Below are positions 15,717-24,499 of a DNA stretch of 64,000 bases, in pieces (the stretch's first letter is position 1; the number at the start of each line of letters is the position of its first letter). Where the stretch lies: positions 1 through 64,000 of the forward strand of contig JBGUPU010000075.1 in the NCBI GenBank assembly GCA_045130475.1, in the 5' to 3' direction. Both the position numbers and the translations under genes were made by a program. The notes beneath the pieces are model-generated. The model made no database searches. It was not told where the DNA came from and saw nothing but the letters and a program-made list of their open reading frames with translations. Origin of the DNA: CAG-791 sp045130475. Its GTDB lineage: Bacteria > Bacillota > Clostridia > Lachnospirales > Lachnospiraceae.

Positions 15717-16532
15717 ATGAAAATGAATAAATTCAGTCTTGGTCTTATCGCACTCCTTACATCCGGCCTGATTGCGATTCCGGCTTGCGCCGCAGCAGCA
15801 GACAGTCCTGCCGCTGCTGATACAAGTCAGGAAACTGCAGCGGTGGAAGAAGAGGAATCCGAAAAGGAATTTCTGATGCCCGGCCGGGTCTGGGAAGTAG
15901 ACACTGAAATGGAAGATCAGAGCTTTACCATCAGAATCAAAGCCCTTGGAAGAGAAAAGGAAGGCTATCAATGGGAGTATTACAGCGGCGACATAGGGGG
16001 TGCGACCGCCATTGAGCTGCTCACACAGAGCACGCAGGAAGAGGGACTTGCCTATGCCGGAAGTTTTCGTCCTGTGACCGAGCAGAAGGACCACTTCGAT
16101 GATAATGTCCGCCTTGTCTATACCAATGGGATCGCTGTAGATGAGTATATGGATTTTAACGTGCTCATTGGAGACGGAGAGTTTGAAGAGATCACAGGCG
16201 GCAGCCACCATCTGCCCGCCAGTGATGATTACACGAAGCAGATCGTGGGAGAATGGAAAGATGCAGACGGCGGAGACGCCGCCCTGAAGATCACACTAAA
16301 TCCCGACGGCGGCATTGACGGGAAGCTGACAAATGCCAAGGCAAAAGAGTTTGATTTCCATGCCGACTTTGACTGCATCAAAGGATCCTTTGTCTACAAG
16401 GACAACGAGGAAGAAGGCCTTGGTCTTATTGCATTTGATCCCGCTTCCGAGAGCGAAGACAAGATCAGGCTGCTCATGCATGACATGATGAACGCCGGAG
16501 ACGAGGATCTTACTTTCGTAAAGGCAGAGTGA
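15717..16532 (+). CDS. Secreted protein of unknown function
   Basis: 271 residues. A signal peptide is clear: MKMNKF, a hydrophobic core (SLGLIALLTSGLIAI) and PACAAAA. Cleavage could be by signal peptidase I after the Ala run, or at the Cys as a weak lipobox (IPAC). A short acidic linker (VEEEESEKE) follows, and then an extracellular domain of about 210 residues that is strongly acidic, with no motif I recognise. The second half (EWKDADGGDAALKITLNPDGGIDGKL...) looks like a small beta-barrel/lipocalin-like segment. GGGAG is seven bases before the chosen ATG. A terminator follows, so it is transcribed alone. Confidence 0.75.
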   Translation: MKMNKFSLGLIALLTSGLIAIPACAAAADSPAAADTSQETAAVEEEESEKEFLMPGRVWEVDTEMEDQSFTIRIKALGREKEGYQWEYYSGDIGGATAIELLTQSTQEEGLAYAGSFRPVTEQKDHFDDNVRLVYTNGIAVDEYMDFNVLIGDGEFEEITGGSHHLPASDDYTKQIVGEWKDADGGDAALKITLNPDGGIDGKLTNAKAKEFDFHADFDCIKGSFVYKDNEEEGLGLIAFDPASESEDKIRLLMHDMMNAGDEDLTFVKAE

Positions 16533-16599
16533 CCGGATGAATGCCGCACTTGAACCGATGAATCAAAGACCATCGATGCAGAGATAGAATGCATTTCTG

Positions 16600-16643
16600 C
16601 CCCTGTATGGATGCGGGAAGGACCGCTTCCATACAGGGGTTTT
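16600..16643 (+). terminator. Terminator after the secreted protein gene
   Basis: CCCCTGTATGGA pairs with TCCATACAGGGG across a 16-base loop, followed by TTTT. Confidence 0.75.
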
Positions 16644-17098
16644 ACCTTCTCTTCGCAGAGGAAACTGTCTGACGGCTGCAGGTACTGCCGCAGTGCATTA
16701 AAACGGAATCATATTTTCTGCGTGCAAAATGCAGATTTTAGTGTATACTGATTGTTGGCAAAAAAGCGGCGGCAGACCGGGGGCACCACTCTCTGTCGCA
16801 AAATAAAACGTTGGCTGAACGAAAGGAGTATTTATGAGAACAGCTTTAACGACCGCCCGCAGGTATTGCGGCGGAGGCGCCGGGATTCAGACCTTTCTGA
16901 AAACGATAGTCCTGAATAGTATATTTGCCATGCGTGCATTCAAGGCACCGCCATTGCAGAATACGGCCGGCGTTTCCTGTAAATCTGATTTGTCAGTTTT
17001 TCTGCCAGGTTCTTCCCATTCCGTCATGGAACCGGGTGCAGATCCGCCGGGACGTATTTTTTTATTTTCTGCAGAGCACAAAAGGAAGGAGCACCATC
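16644..17098 (+). other. Long cytX leader with -10 TATACT
   Basis: 455 bases before cytX. TATACT at 16744-16749 (context GTGTATACT) is a likely -10 with a weak -35. The following GC-rich stretch could fold, but I cannot find the conserved TPP-riboswitch blocks (CTGAGA, GAACCTGATC, GCGTAGGGA) expected for a thiamine-regulated cytX. A short open frame at 16834-17106 fills the distal part. Confidence 0.5.
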
Positions 17099-17106
17099 AT
17101 GGCTGA
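16834..17106 (+). CDS. Possible upstream ORF overlapping cytX
   Basis: 90 codons, not recognised. The ATG has a good AAAGGAG seven bases upstream, and the stop TGA (17104-17106) overlaps the cytX start (17099), a layout typical of translational coupling. The predicted peptide is low in order and rich in Arg, Pro, Gly and Ser, without domains. It may be a leader peptide regulating cytX rather than a functional protein, or a chance frame with a fortuitous ribosome site. Confidence 0.35.
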   Translation: MRTALTTARRYCGGGAGIQTFLKTIVLNSIFAMRAFKAPPLQNTAGVSCKSDLSVFLPGSSHSVMEPGADPPGRIFLFSAEHKRKEHHHG

Positions 17107-18274
17107 AAAAAGAACATCAATATTTGACAACGCATTGATCTGGTTCGGCGCGGGAGTCAGTCTCGCGGAAATCCTGACCGGTACATTTCTTGCCCCTCTG
17201 GGCTTTAAACAGGGACTGCTGTCGATCATAGTCGGACATGTGATCGGCTGCTTCCTTCTGTTCCTTGCAGGATATATGGGCGGGAAAAAGCGCATGAGCG
17301 CCATGGAGACAGTCACACTGAGCTTCGGCAATAAGGGCGCTTTTCTCTTTGCCATCCTGAATGTACTGCAGCTGGTGGGCTGGACGGCCATCATGATCTA
17401 TGACGGGGCGCTGGCAGCCAACGGCGCACTGGCCTGCGGCAAATGGGTCTGGGCCCTGGTCATCGGCGGACTGATCATTGTCTGGCTCGTGATCGGAATC
17501 CAGAGCCTGGGAAAAGTCAATGTGGTTGCAATGAGCCTGCTCTTCATCCTCACAGTGATCCTGTCCTTTGTCATCTTCAAAAACGGCAATCTGTCGGCAG
17601 AGGCGGAGGGAGGATTGTCCTTCGGCGCCGCGATTGAGCTGAATGTCGCCATGCCGCTTTCCTGGCTGCCCCTGATCAGCGACTATACGAGAGAGGCCGA
17701 AAAGCCCCTTGCGGCTTCCGCCTGGTCGGCTGTCATCTACGGCATCGTCAGCTGCTGGATGTATGTCATCGGCATGGGTTCCGCGATCTTCGCAGGGACC
17801 AGTGATATCGCACAGATCATGCTTTCGGCAGGTCTGGGTATCGTGGGACTGATCATCATCGTTCTCTCCACGGTCACAACGACTTTCCTGGATGCCTATT
17901 CCGCAGGTATTTCCAGCGAGCTGTTTTCTGAAAAGATTGAAGGCAAAAAGGTCGCCATTGCCGCGACAGTGATCGGCATTGTCGGTGCGATCACCCTTCC
18001 CATGGATGACTTTACGGATTTCCTTTACCTGATCGGATCTGTTTTTGCACCCATGATCGCGGTTATGATCGCGGATTTCTTCATCCTGCAGAGAAGTCAT
18101 GAAGAGGAGACTTTCTGCATCGAAAACCTGATCGTCTGGTTTATCGGCTTTTTGCTCTACAGGAAGCTGATGAATATCGATCTGCCGATCGGCAGCACAG
18201 TGGTAGATATCCTGATCACCGTTGTGATCTGCGTGATCGCGGGCGCGGTGAAAAAGTCCCTGGACAGAAAATAA
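17099..18274 (+). CDS. cytX: CytX-type NCS1 permease (hydroxymethylpyrimidine/cytosine)
   Basis: 391 residues with about 11-12 transmembrane segments in the NCS1 nucleobase:cation symporter fold. Landmarks are the N-terminal ALIWFGAGVSLAEILTGTFL, the NVLQLVGWTAIMIYDGA helix and the WLPLISDYTREAEKP loop. The branch resembles CytX, proposed to import the thiamine precursor hydroxymethylpyrimidine; cytosine is the alternative substrate. AAGGAG precedes the ATG by about nine bases. No thiamine genes are adjacent, and no TPP riboswitch is recognisable, so the substrate is less certain than usual. A bidirectional terminator lies just downstream. Confidence 0.78.
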   Translation: MAEKRTSIFDNALIWFGAGVSLAEILTGTFLAPLGFKQGLLSIIVGHVIGCFLLFLAGYMGGKKRMSAMETVTLSFGNKGAFLFAILNVLQLVGWTAIMIYDGALAANGALACGKWVWALVIGGLIIVWLVIGIQSLGKVNVVAMSLLFILTVILSFVIFKNGNLSAEAEGGLSFGAAIELNVAMPLSWLPLISDYTREAEKPLAASAWSAVIYGIVSCWMYVIGMGSAIFAGTSDIAQIMLSAGLGIVGLIIIVLSTVTTTFLDAYSAGISSELFSEKIEGKKVAIAATVIGIVGAITLPMDDFTDFLYLIGSVFAPMIAVMIADFFILQRSHEEETFCIENLIVWFIGFLLYRKLMNIDLPIGSTVVDILITVVICVIAGAVKKSLDRK

Positions 18275-18277
18275 GAG

Positions 18278-18337
18278 AAAAAATCCCTTCCTTCAGACTT
18301 CGGAGTATTCCGGAGTCCGGAGAAAGGGATTTTTTTT
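18278..18337. terminator. Bidirectional terminator between cytX and rhodanese gene
   Basis: AAAAAATCCCTT pairs with AAGGGATTTTTT, with an inner GACT/AGTC stem. Flanking A and T runs give terminators for both converging genes. Confidence 0.85.
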
Positions 18338-18666
18338 CAGCGTTTTCCTCTCTGAAGCTGTCCCTGATAAGTGTCGATACCGCCTATGTTTTTTACATTG
18401 GTGTAGTCCATTTTTTTCAGCTTCGACACTGCCTTTCTGGCTCGTGTGCCGGCCTGGCAGTAGACGAAGATGGGAGCGGATTTGTCATGCAGGAGATTCA
18501 CCGCATTGTCGATCTTTTCGATCGGGATATTGCGAGCGCCTCCGATGTGTCCGCGCCGGTATTCCTCCTCCGTCCGGACGTCCAGAAGAATGGCTCCTTT
18601 TGTCGTGCGGCAGCGGTTGACTTCATTGTTGATATCTACAGGTTTTAAATAATCCAGAAGTGACAT
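18337..18666 (-). CDS. Single-domain rhodanese-like protein
   Basis: 109 residues, one rhodanese domain. The active-site loop is YCQAGTRA with the persulfide-forming Cys at about 76, and the structural LDVRTEEEYRRGHIGGARNIP block is complete. It would carry sulfane sulfur in the cytoplasm, for example toward thiol modification or detoxification; partners are unknown. The start MSLLDYLKP has no obvious alternative. It is oriented as the dha genes and lies 41 bases beyond dhaK, so it may be read from the same transcript. Confidence 0.88.
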   Translation of the reverse strand: MSLLDYLKPVDINNEVNRCRTTKGAILLDVRTEEEYRRGHIGGARNIPIEKIDNAVNLLHDKSAPIFVYCQAGTRARKAVSKLKKMDYTNVKNIGGIDTYQGQLQRGKR

Positions 18667-18707
18667 TGGACCTCCATGAGTATGATGCCGGATACTGTTC
18701 GTACAGA

Positions 18708-19706
18708 TTATATTTCTTTGTAGGCGGGTGTGTCGGCGGGAGCGTTGAGAAATCCCTTGAGTTCGTCGTCGAGCTTGAGCAGTGTGACAGAGAAGCCTGC
18801 CATGTCGAGAGAAGTCATGTAGTTGCCTACGACGGTTTTTGCGATGGAGATCTTCTTCTCATCCAGGATCTCTTTGACGCGCAGGTTTGCAATGAAAAGT
18901 TCGCTCAAAGGAGTTGCGCCCATGCCGTTGACCATGACAGCGACTTCGTCGCCTTCGGCATAGATGCCTTCGTCGAGGATCTTTCCTACCAGATGGTCGA
19001 CGGTGTTGTTGACGGAAGAGATCTTCTCACGGTGGGTTCCGGGCTCGCCGTGAATGCCGATGCCGATCTCGACTTCATCATCCGCGAGATCAAAGCCGGG
19101 TTTTCCGACAGCGGGGACCGTGCAGGGAGAAACGGCCATGCCCATGGAGCGGACATTGGCGATGACTTTTTCAGCGACACGTTTGACTTCGGGGAGGTCT
19201 GCGCCGGTCTCTGCGCAGGCGCCTGCGATCTTGTGTACGAAGACCGTTCCGGCGATGCCGCGGCGGCCTGTGGTCCAGGTGGAGTTTTCGACCGCGACGT
19301 CGTCCGCGACGACGACTTTGTCAACGACAATATCCTCATCGGCGGCCATATCGGCAGCCATCTCAAAGTTCATGACGTCTCCGGTGTAGTTCTTGATGAT
19401 CAGGAGGGCGCCCTTGCCGCACTCTGTCGCCTGAATGGCCTCATAGACCTGGTCGGGCGTAGGGGAGGTGAAGACTGCGCCTGCCACTGCAGCGTCCAGC
19501 ATGCCTTTGCCGACATAGCCGCCGTGGGCGGGCTCATGTCCGCTGCCGCCGCCGCTGATCAGGACGACTTTGTCTGTCTTTTTTGCGCCTGTGCGGGCAA
19601 CCACATCCGTGCCCGGTACGCGCTCGATATACTGAGGAAATGCTGCTGTCATACCGTTGAGCATCTCATCGACTACATTGTCGACACCGTTGATCAGTTT
19701 TTTCAT
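18708..19706 (-). CDS. dhaK: Dihydroxyacetone kinase, DhaK subunit
   Basis: 332 residues. DhaK binds dihydroxyacetone covalently and receives phosphate from DhaL-ADP. The substrate-binding motif GGGSGHEPAHGGYVGKGML is at about 51-69, and the hemiaminal-forming His is in GIGIHGEPGTHRE near 220. Length matches the family. The GAGGGT ribosome site is just before the ATG. It is the third gene of a minus-strand set dhaL-dhaM-dhaK, separated by 124 bases from dhaM. The system links glycerol or dihydroxyacetone catabolism to the phosphotransferase system. Confidence 0.95.
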   Translation of the reverse strand: MKKLINGVDNVVDEMLNGMTAAFPQYIERVPGTDVVARTGAKKTDKVVLISGGGSGHEPAHGGYVGKGMLDAAVAGAVFTSPTPDQVYEAIQATECGKGALLIIKNYTGDVMNFEMAADMAADEDIVVDKVVVADDVAVENSTWTTGRRGIAGTVFVHKIAGACAETGADLPEVKRVAEKVIANVRSMGMAVSPCTVPAVGKPGFDLADDEVEIGIGIHGEPGTHREKISSVNNTVDHLVGKILDEGIYAEGDEVAVMVNGMGATPLSELFIANLRVKEILDEKKISIAKTVVGNYMTSLDMAGFSVTLLKLDDELKGFLNAPADTPAYKEI

Positions 19707-19830
19707 TTTTACCCTCCATCATTCTGTTGATTTTGCAGAAAACAGATTGTTGCCATAAAAGATCCGACAGTTCACCGGATGCAGTCCCGGCAGGTCTTTC
19801 TCCGGTCAGCAGATCATTCTTTCAGGTCCT

Positions 19831-20232
19831 TTACAGCTTTTTCATTCCGCGGGCTTCTTCGGCGGCCGCTATGACATCTTCGAGGCTGTCTCCTGTGAAA
19901 GCGGAGACCGCCGCGCTCACAGCTCCCTCGAGGATCGGTGCATCCGCGATCCGGACCTGCATGTCCGAATGTTCATCGTCGAATCCGAGCAGCTCGATAG
20001 CTGTTTCAGCGCTCATGATCCCGCTTCCCAGATCGACAAGCATGCAGACGCCGTCCCCGCTGTCTGCTTCAATGACCGCGTTCTGGATCCTGACCGCGTC
20101 TGTTCCGATGCTTCCGTCCTCCATGCCTCCGCAGGCGATGAGCCTGAGGGCGGGACCTGCCATCTGGGCGGCGAGCTCACGGATCCCCTCAGCGGCGAGC
20201 CTGCTGTGGGACACAATGACGATTCCTACCAT
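19831..20232 (-). CDS. dhaM: PTS-dependent dihydroxyacetone kinase, DhaM subunit
   Basis: 133 residues, a single EIIA-mannose-like domain with the phosphorylatable H9 in IVSHS. DhaM takes phosphate from HPr and rephosphorylates the ADP bound in DhaL. The C-terminal HPr and EI domains present in the E. coli DhaM fusion are absent, as is usual in Bacillota. VDLGSGIMSAETAIELL is the conserved core. It lies between dhaL (57-base gap) and dhaK. Confidence 0.93.
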   Translation of the reverse strand: MVGIVIVSHSRLAAEGIRELAAQMAGPALRLIACGGMEDGSIGTDAVRIQNAVIEADSGDGVCMLVDLGSGIMSAETAIELLGFDDEHSDMQVRIADAPILEGAVSAAVSAFTGDSLEDVIAAAEEARGMKKL

Positions 20233-20289
20233 TTCTGTGTTGCTCCTTCATAACTGGAAATGTGAAACGACAATATGTGCCGTCTGCCG

Positions 20290-20910
20290 TCAGGCCTCGA
20301 TGTAATCCCTGATGGCCTCCATGGTCAGAAGTGAAGACGTGGCGCCTGGATCCTGGTGGCCGATGCTGCGATCGCCCAGATAGCTGGCGCGGCCCTTGGT
20401 CGCGCGGATGGTCTTTGTAAACTCCGCGCCTTCCTTTGCAGCCGCACACATGGCGTCGAGGCATTCCGCAGGGGTCTTTCCCCCGTCCATCGCCGCGCAG
20501 TAGGCTTCATATGCGGGGATGATCGCATCAAGCATGGTCTTTTCCCCGCGCTCGGCTTTGCCGCGCAGCTTGATTCCGCCGATCACTGCCTCAAAAATGT
20601 CTTTGCCGTCCTGCAGAGTCAGTTCCGATTTCCCGGCGACCGCCTTTGCGGCCTTCATATAGGCCGTGCCGTAGAGCGGTCCGGAGGCGCCGCCGACCTT
20701 GGAGATCAGTACCATACCTGTTTTTTTCAGAACCGTACCGATATCCGCTTCATCCTGCGGAAGCTGGCCGAGTGCTTCGGTGTAGCCTCTTGCCATATTG
20801 ATGCCGTGGTCCGCATCGCCGATCTCGCGGTCGAGTTCGGTGAGATAATCCTTGTTCTCGATGATACTGTCCGCGATTTTTGCGATGCATTCATAGACTT
20901 TTGATGCCAT
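20290..20910 (-). CDS. dhaL: Dihydroxyacetone kinase, DhaL subunit
   Basis: 206 residues. DhaL holds ADP/ATP as a non-exchanging cofactor. The Mg-ADP ligands lie in DREIGDADHGINMARG (about 27-42), and the nucleotide loop is KVGGASGPLYG; the terminal RASYLGDRSIGHQDPGATS block is typical. The start is ATG 20910, with GGGGG seven to eight bases upstream on the minus strand. It is the promoter-proximal gene of the operon, so transcription order is dhaL-dhaM-dhaK rather than the common dhaK-dhaL-dhaM. Confidence 0.95.
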   Translation of the reverse strand: MASKVYECIAKIADSIIENKDYLTELDREIGDADHGINMARGYTEALGQLPQDEADIGTVLKKTGMVLISKVGGASGPLYGTAYMKAAKAVAGKSELTLQDGKDIFEAVIGGIKLRGKAERGEKTMLDAIIPAYEAYCAAMDGGKTPAECLDAMCAAAKEGAEFTKTIRATKGRASYLGDRSIGHQDPGATSSLLTMEAIRDYIEA

Positions 20911-21333
20911 TTTCAATCCCCCTTTACACAAAAAGCAGAAGACGGGAAAGCATGTCATTGAAAGGTGCTTTACCCCATCTATATTATATACCTGTCATTG
21001 CAAAAAGTGTAAAAAACAATGGGAAATACCGCATATTCCTGCCCCCTGCGGGGCATCAGAAAAAGTGACAGACTGTAACTGCAGAAGAGAGTCGTTTATT
21101 ATTGAAAATGTTTTTGAAAAAGGGTAAAATAATAAGCTGTCTGTCCAACAGGGAGATCTGAAGGGGCTTTTGCAATGATCGAAGCCGTCCGCAGGCCTCT
21201 TCCCGTTGTTCCGGCATCATTTTTCAGATCAATATCCTGGCAGCGCAGCAGCACACGCGGGAGTGTCCCGGATCATGCGTGTCTGTGAGCAGAAGGTCAT
21301 CATCACAAGTATGCTAAAAAAGAGAGGAAGGAC
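20911..21333. other. Divergent spacer between dhaL and hisS
   Basis: 423 bases without a supported gene. It contains the hisS promoter (21102-21130) and a roughly 200-base hisS leader. Around 21250-21290 the leader can fold (CACACGC with GCGTGT, inner GGGA/TCCC). I do not find the T-box GGTGG or AGGGTGGNACCGCG block. Confidence 0.5.
21102..21130 (+). promoter_or_regulatory. Promoter for hisS-aspS
   Basis: TTGAAA at 21102-21107, a 17-base spacer and TAAAAT at 21125-21130, about 200 bases upstream of hisS. Confidence 0.7.
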
Positions 21334-22593
21334 ATGGCACTGATCAAAAAACCAGTCACAGGTATGAAGGATATTATGCCCGAGGAAATGGAAATCCGCG
21401 ATTACGCGATCTCCGTGATCAAAAAGACCTACGCGGAATTCGGCTTTTCCTCTATTGAGACCCCGTGCGTGGAGAATATCGCGAACCTGACCAGCAAGCA
21501 GGGCGGCGACAACGAGAAGCTGATCTTCAAGATCCTCAAGCGCGGCGAGAAGCTCAAAATTGACACAGCAAGATCCGAGGAAGATTTGGTGGACGGAGGT
21601 CTGCGCTATGATCTGACCGTGCCGCTGGTGCGCTACTATTCCAATCATGCCAATGAGCTGCCCATGCCTTTCAAGGCGCTGCAGATGGGCAATGTGTGGC
21701 GAGCGGACCGTCCCCAGAAGGGGCGCTACCGCCAGTTCATGCAGTGTGATATCGATATCATCGGCGAAGCGACCAATCTGGCAGAGATCGAGCTGATCCT
21801 TGCAACCACCACGACCCTGGGCAGGCTGGGCTTCAAGGGCTTCCAGATCCGCATCAATGACCGCCGGATCCTGGCTGCCATGGCAGCTGCCTGCGGGTTC
21901 CCTGAGGACCGTTTCGGCGAAGTCTTTATCATCCTCGACAAGATGGACAAGATCGGCATGGACGGCGCCGCGAAGGAGTTGGTTGAGAGCGGCTTCACAC
22001 AGGAGAGCACCGATGCCTACATCAGCCTCTTCAAAGGCCTTGAGGAAGCGGAAGACCAGCTGTCCTACCTGGAAGAGAAGCTGACGGATGTGATCGCCCC
22101 TCAGGTGATCCCGGATCTGCGCACTGTCATTGAGAGTGTGGACGGCGTCAAAGAGGCCGATTTCCGCATCGTCTTTGACCCCACCATCGTCCGCGGAATG
22201 GGCTACTACACAGGCACGATCTTTGAGATCGCCATGCCTGAGCTGGGCATCAGCTGCGGAGGCGGCGGCCGCTACGACGCCATGGTCGGCAAATTTACCG
22301 GCAAGGATGTCCCGGCCTGCGGTTTCTCCATCGGCTTCGAGCGCATCATCCTGATCCTCATGGAGCAGGGCTTCAAGATCCCCGGCAGTCCTGCCAAGGT
22401 TGCTTTCCTCCTCGAGAAGAATCTTCCGGCAGACCGCATGAAGGAAGCCATGCGGAGGGCGCAGCAGGAGCGCGCCGGCGGCAGACAGGTCCTTCTGGCA
22501 AGAATGGCCAAGAACAAGAAATTCCAGAAGCAGCAGCTCAAGGATCGGGGCTACGAGGAATTCGAAGAATTCTACACCAACCCGCTTAAGTAA
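21334..22593 (+). CDS. hisS: Histidyl-tRNA synthetase
   Basis: 419 residues, class II synthetase charging tRNA-His. Motif 1 surrounds GMKDIMPEE, motif 2 includes MGNVWRADRPQKGRYRQFMQCDID, the histidine-specific loops are GMGYYTGTIFEI and the glycine-rich SCGGGGRYD, and motif 3 is GFSIGFERI. A C-terminal anticodon-binding domain of about 85 residues ends the protein. AGAGAGGAAGG precedes the ATG. It is followed at 61 bases by aspS, the usual hisS-aspS order in Bacillota, driven by the promoter at 21102. Confidence 0.96.
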   Translation: MALIKKPVTGMKDIMPEEMEIRDYAISVIKKTYAEFGFSSIETPCVENIANLTSKQGGDNEKLIFKILKRGEKLKIDTARSEEDLVDGGLRYDLTVPLVRYYSNHANELPMPFKALQMGNVWRADRPQKGRYRQFMQCDIDIIGEATNLAEIELILATTTTLGRLGFKGFQIRINDRRILAAMAAACGFPEDRFGEVFIILDKMDKIGMDGAAKELVESGFTQESTDAYISLFKGLEEAEDQLSYLEEKLTDVIAPQVIPDLRTVIESVDGVKEADFRIVFDPTIVRGMGYYTGTIFEIAMPELGISCGGGGRYDAMVGKFTGKDVPACGFSIGFERIILILMEQGFKIPGSPAKVAFLLEKNLPADRMKEAMRRAQQERAGGRQVLLARMAKNKKFQKQQLKDRGYEEFEEFYTNPLK

Positions 22594-22654
22594 GATTAAT
22601 TATAAATAAGAAAAGAATACTGTATCATTACAGAAAGGAACGGCAATAATAGTT

Positions 22655-24448
22655 ATGGCAGAATCGATGAAAGGGCTGCACCGGACATGCCGGTGTGCCG
22701 AGCTGACAGAAGAGTATGTTGGAAAAACAGTGACTGTGATGGGCTGGGTCGCCAAGCAGAGGAACAAAGGCGGCATCGTCTTTGTGGATCTGCGCGACAG
22801 AAGCGGCCTGATCCAGCTGATCTATGAAGAGGCAGACTGCGGTGAAGACAACTTCCGCAAGGCGGAGAAAATGCGTGCGGAGTTCGTCGTGGCTGCGACC
22901 GGCACAGTCACCCTGCGCAGCGGAGCCGTTAACAAAAACCTGCCTACTGGAACGATCGAAGTCCGTGTTACAGACACCAGGATCCTTTCCGAGTCCGAGA
23001 CACCGCCTTTCCATATCGTTGAAAACAGCAACACCAAGGAGGAACTCCGTCTCCAGTACAGAAGCCTTGACCTGCGCAGGCCGGATATGCAGCGAAAGCT
23101 CATGCTCCGCAGCCGCATCGTGCAGGATATGCGTACCTTTATGGACAAAGAGGGCTTTCTCGAGATCGAGACTCCCATCCTCTGCAAGTCCACGCCCGAG
23201 GGTGCCCGCGACTATCTGGTGCCCAGCCGCGTGAAACCCGGCACATTCTATGCCCTGCCCCAGTCTCCCCAGCTTTTCAAGCAGCTGCTCATGTGCTCCG
23301 GCTATGACAGGTATTTCCAGATCGCAAGGTGTTTCCGTGATGAGGACCTTCGCGCGGACCGCCAGCCCGAATTCACCCAGGCTGACATGGAACTTTCCTT
23401 CGTGGATATCGACGATGTCATCGACGTCAACGAGCGCCTGATCGAGTATGTGGTGGAGCGCGCCATCGGCCTGCATGTTCAGCGCCCCTTCCCCCGCATG
23501 AAGTGGATCGATGCGATGAATGACTACGGCTCGGACAAGCCCGACACCCGCTTCGGCATGAAGCTGGTGGAGGTCACCGATCTGGTCAGGGACTGCGGCT
23601 TCGGCGTCTTTGCCGATGCGGCTTCCAAAAAAGGATGGAGTGTCCGCGGCATCAACGCCAAGGGCCAGGGCGGCATGGGCCGCAAGCAGATCGACAAGAT
23701 CGTCGAGATGGCCCGCGGCAACGGCGCAAAGGGCCTTCCCTACATCCAGATCAAGGAAGACGGTTCCGTAAAGTGCTCCTTTGCGAAGTTCGTCTCCGAG
23801 GAGGAGATTCAGGCACTGGTCAGCCGCATGGGCGGTGAGGCCGGCGACCTTCTCTTCTTCGCTGCTGACAAAAACGGAATCGTCTGGAACGTGCTGGGCG
23901 CCCTGCGCCTGAAACTGGGCGAGGATCTGGGCCTTATCGACCACAATCAGTTCAATTTCCTCTGGGTCGTGGATTTCCCGCTTCTTGAGTGGTCTGAGGA
24001 GGAAAACCGCTACGTGGCTATGCATCATCCTTTCACCATGCCTGTGGAAGAGGACTGGGAGCGGATCGACTCCGATCCCGGCAGTGTCCGGGCAAAGGCC
24101 TATGACATCGTTCTCAACGGCGTCGAGCTGGGCGGCGGCAGTGTCCGTATCCACCAGAGCGATATCCAGGAGAAGATGTTTGAGGTGATCGGTCTCTCCA
24201 AAGAGGAAGCCAATGAGAAATTCGGTTTCCTGCTCACAGCCTTCAAGTACGGTGTTCCGCCTCATGCAGGACTGGCCTATGGTGTCGACCGTTTCGTCAT
24301 GCTCCTGACCGGCGCGGACAGTATCCGTGAAGTCATTGCATTCCCTAAGAATAAGGATGCGGCAGACCTCATGAGCGGTGCTCCCGATGTCGTCGACCCC
24401 GTACAGCTCACTGACCTTCACATCGCCGTAGAGAAGGAAGAGGAATAA
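22655..24448 (+). CDS. aspS: Aspartyl-tRNA synthetase
   Basis: 597 residues, the full bacterial-type enzyme charging tRNA-Asp. The N-terminal OB anticodon domain (GKTVTVMGWVAKQRNKGGIVFVDLRDRSG) is followed by class II motif 1 (FLEIETPIL), motif 2 (RYFQIARCFRDEDLRADRQPEF), the bacterial GAD insertion (about 290-420), and motif 3 (GLAYGVDRFVMLL). ATG 22655 follows AGAAAGGAACGG. It is the second gene of the hisS-aspS operon and ends before a strong terminator. Confidence 0.96.
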   Translation: MAESMKGLHRTCRCAELTEEYVGKTVTVMGWVAKQRNKGGIVFVDLRDRSGLIQLIYEEADCGEDNFRKAEKMRAEFVVAATGTVTLRSGAVNKNLPTGTIEVRVTDTRILSESETPPFHIVENSNTKEELRLQYRSLDLRRPDMQRKLMLRSRIVQDMRTFMDKEGFLEIETPILCKSTPEGARDYLVPSRVKPGTFYALPQSPQLFKQLLMCSGYDRYFQIARCFRDEDLRADRQPEFTQADMELSFVDIDDVIDVNERLIEYVVERAIGLHVQRPFPRMKWIDAMNDYGSDKPDTRFGMKLVEVTDLVRDCGFGVFADAASKKGWSVRGINAKGQGGMGRKQIDKIVEMARGNGAKGLPYIQIKEDGSVKCSFAKFVSEEEIQALVSRMGGEAGDLLFFAADKNGIVWNVLGALRLKLGEDLGLIDHNQFNFLWVVDFPLLEWSEEENRYVAMHHPFTMPVEEDWERIDSDPGSVRAKAYDIVLNGVELGGGSVRIHQSDIQEKMFEVIGLSKEEANEKFGFLLTAFKYGVPPHAGLAYGVDRFVMLLTGADSIREVIAFPKNKDAADLMSGAPDVVDPVQLTDLHIAVEKEEE

Positions 24449-24499
24449 GTTCACTGCGCGCTGAAGATGTGCGCCGGACTTTTTTCAACCGCTGTTCCT

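Noticed and set aside
16750..17098. TPP riboswitch upstream of cytX
   Set aside because: A GGGGGC and a GGCTGA string recall the motif, but the conserved CTGAGA and GAACCTGATC...GCGTAGGGA blocks are not present.
21131..21333. T-box leader for hisS
   Set aside because: The leader is long enough and folds, but no AGGGTGGNACCGCG antiterminator block or adjoining terminator is found.
22628..24454. Long open frame antisense to aspS (608 codons)
   Set aside because: Fully contained opposite a complete aspartyl-tRNA synthetase; a shadow of its codon composition.
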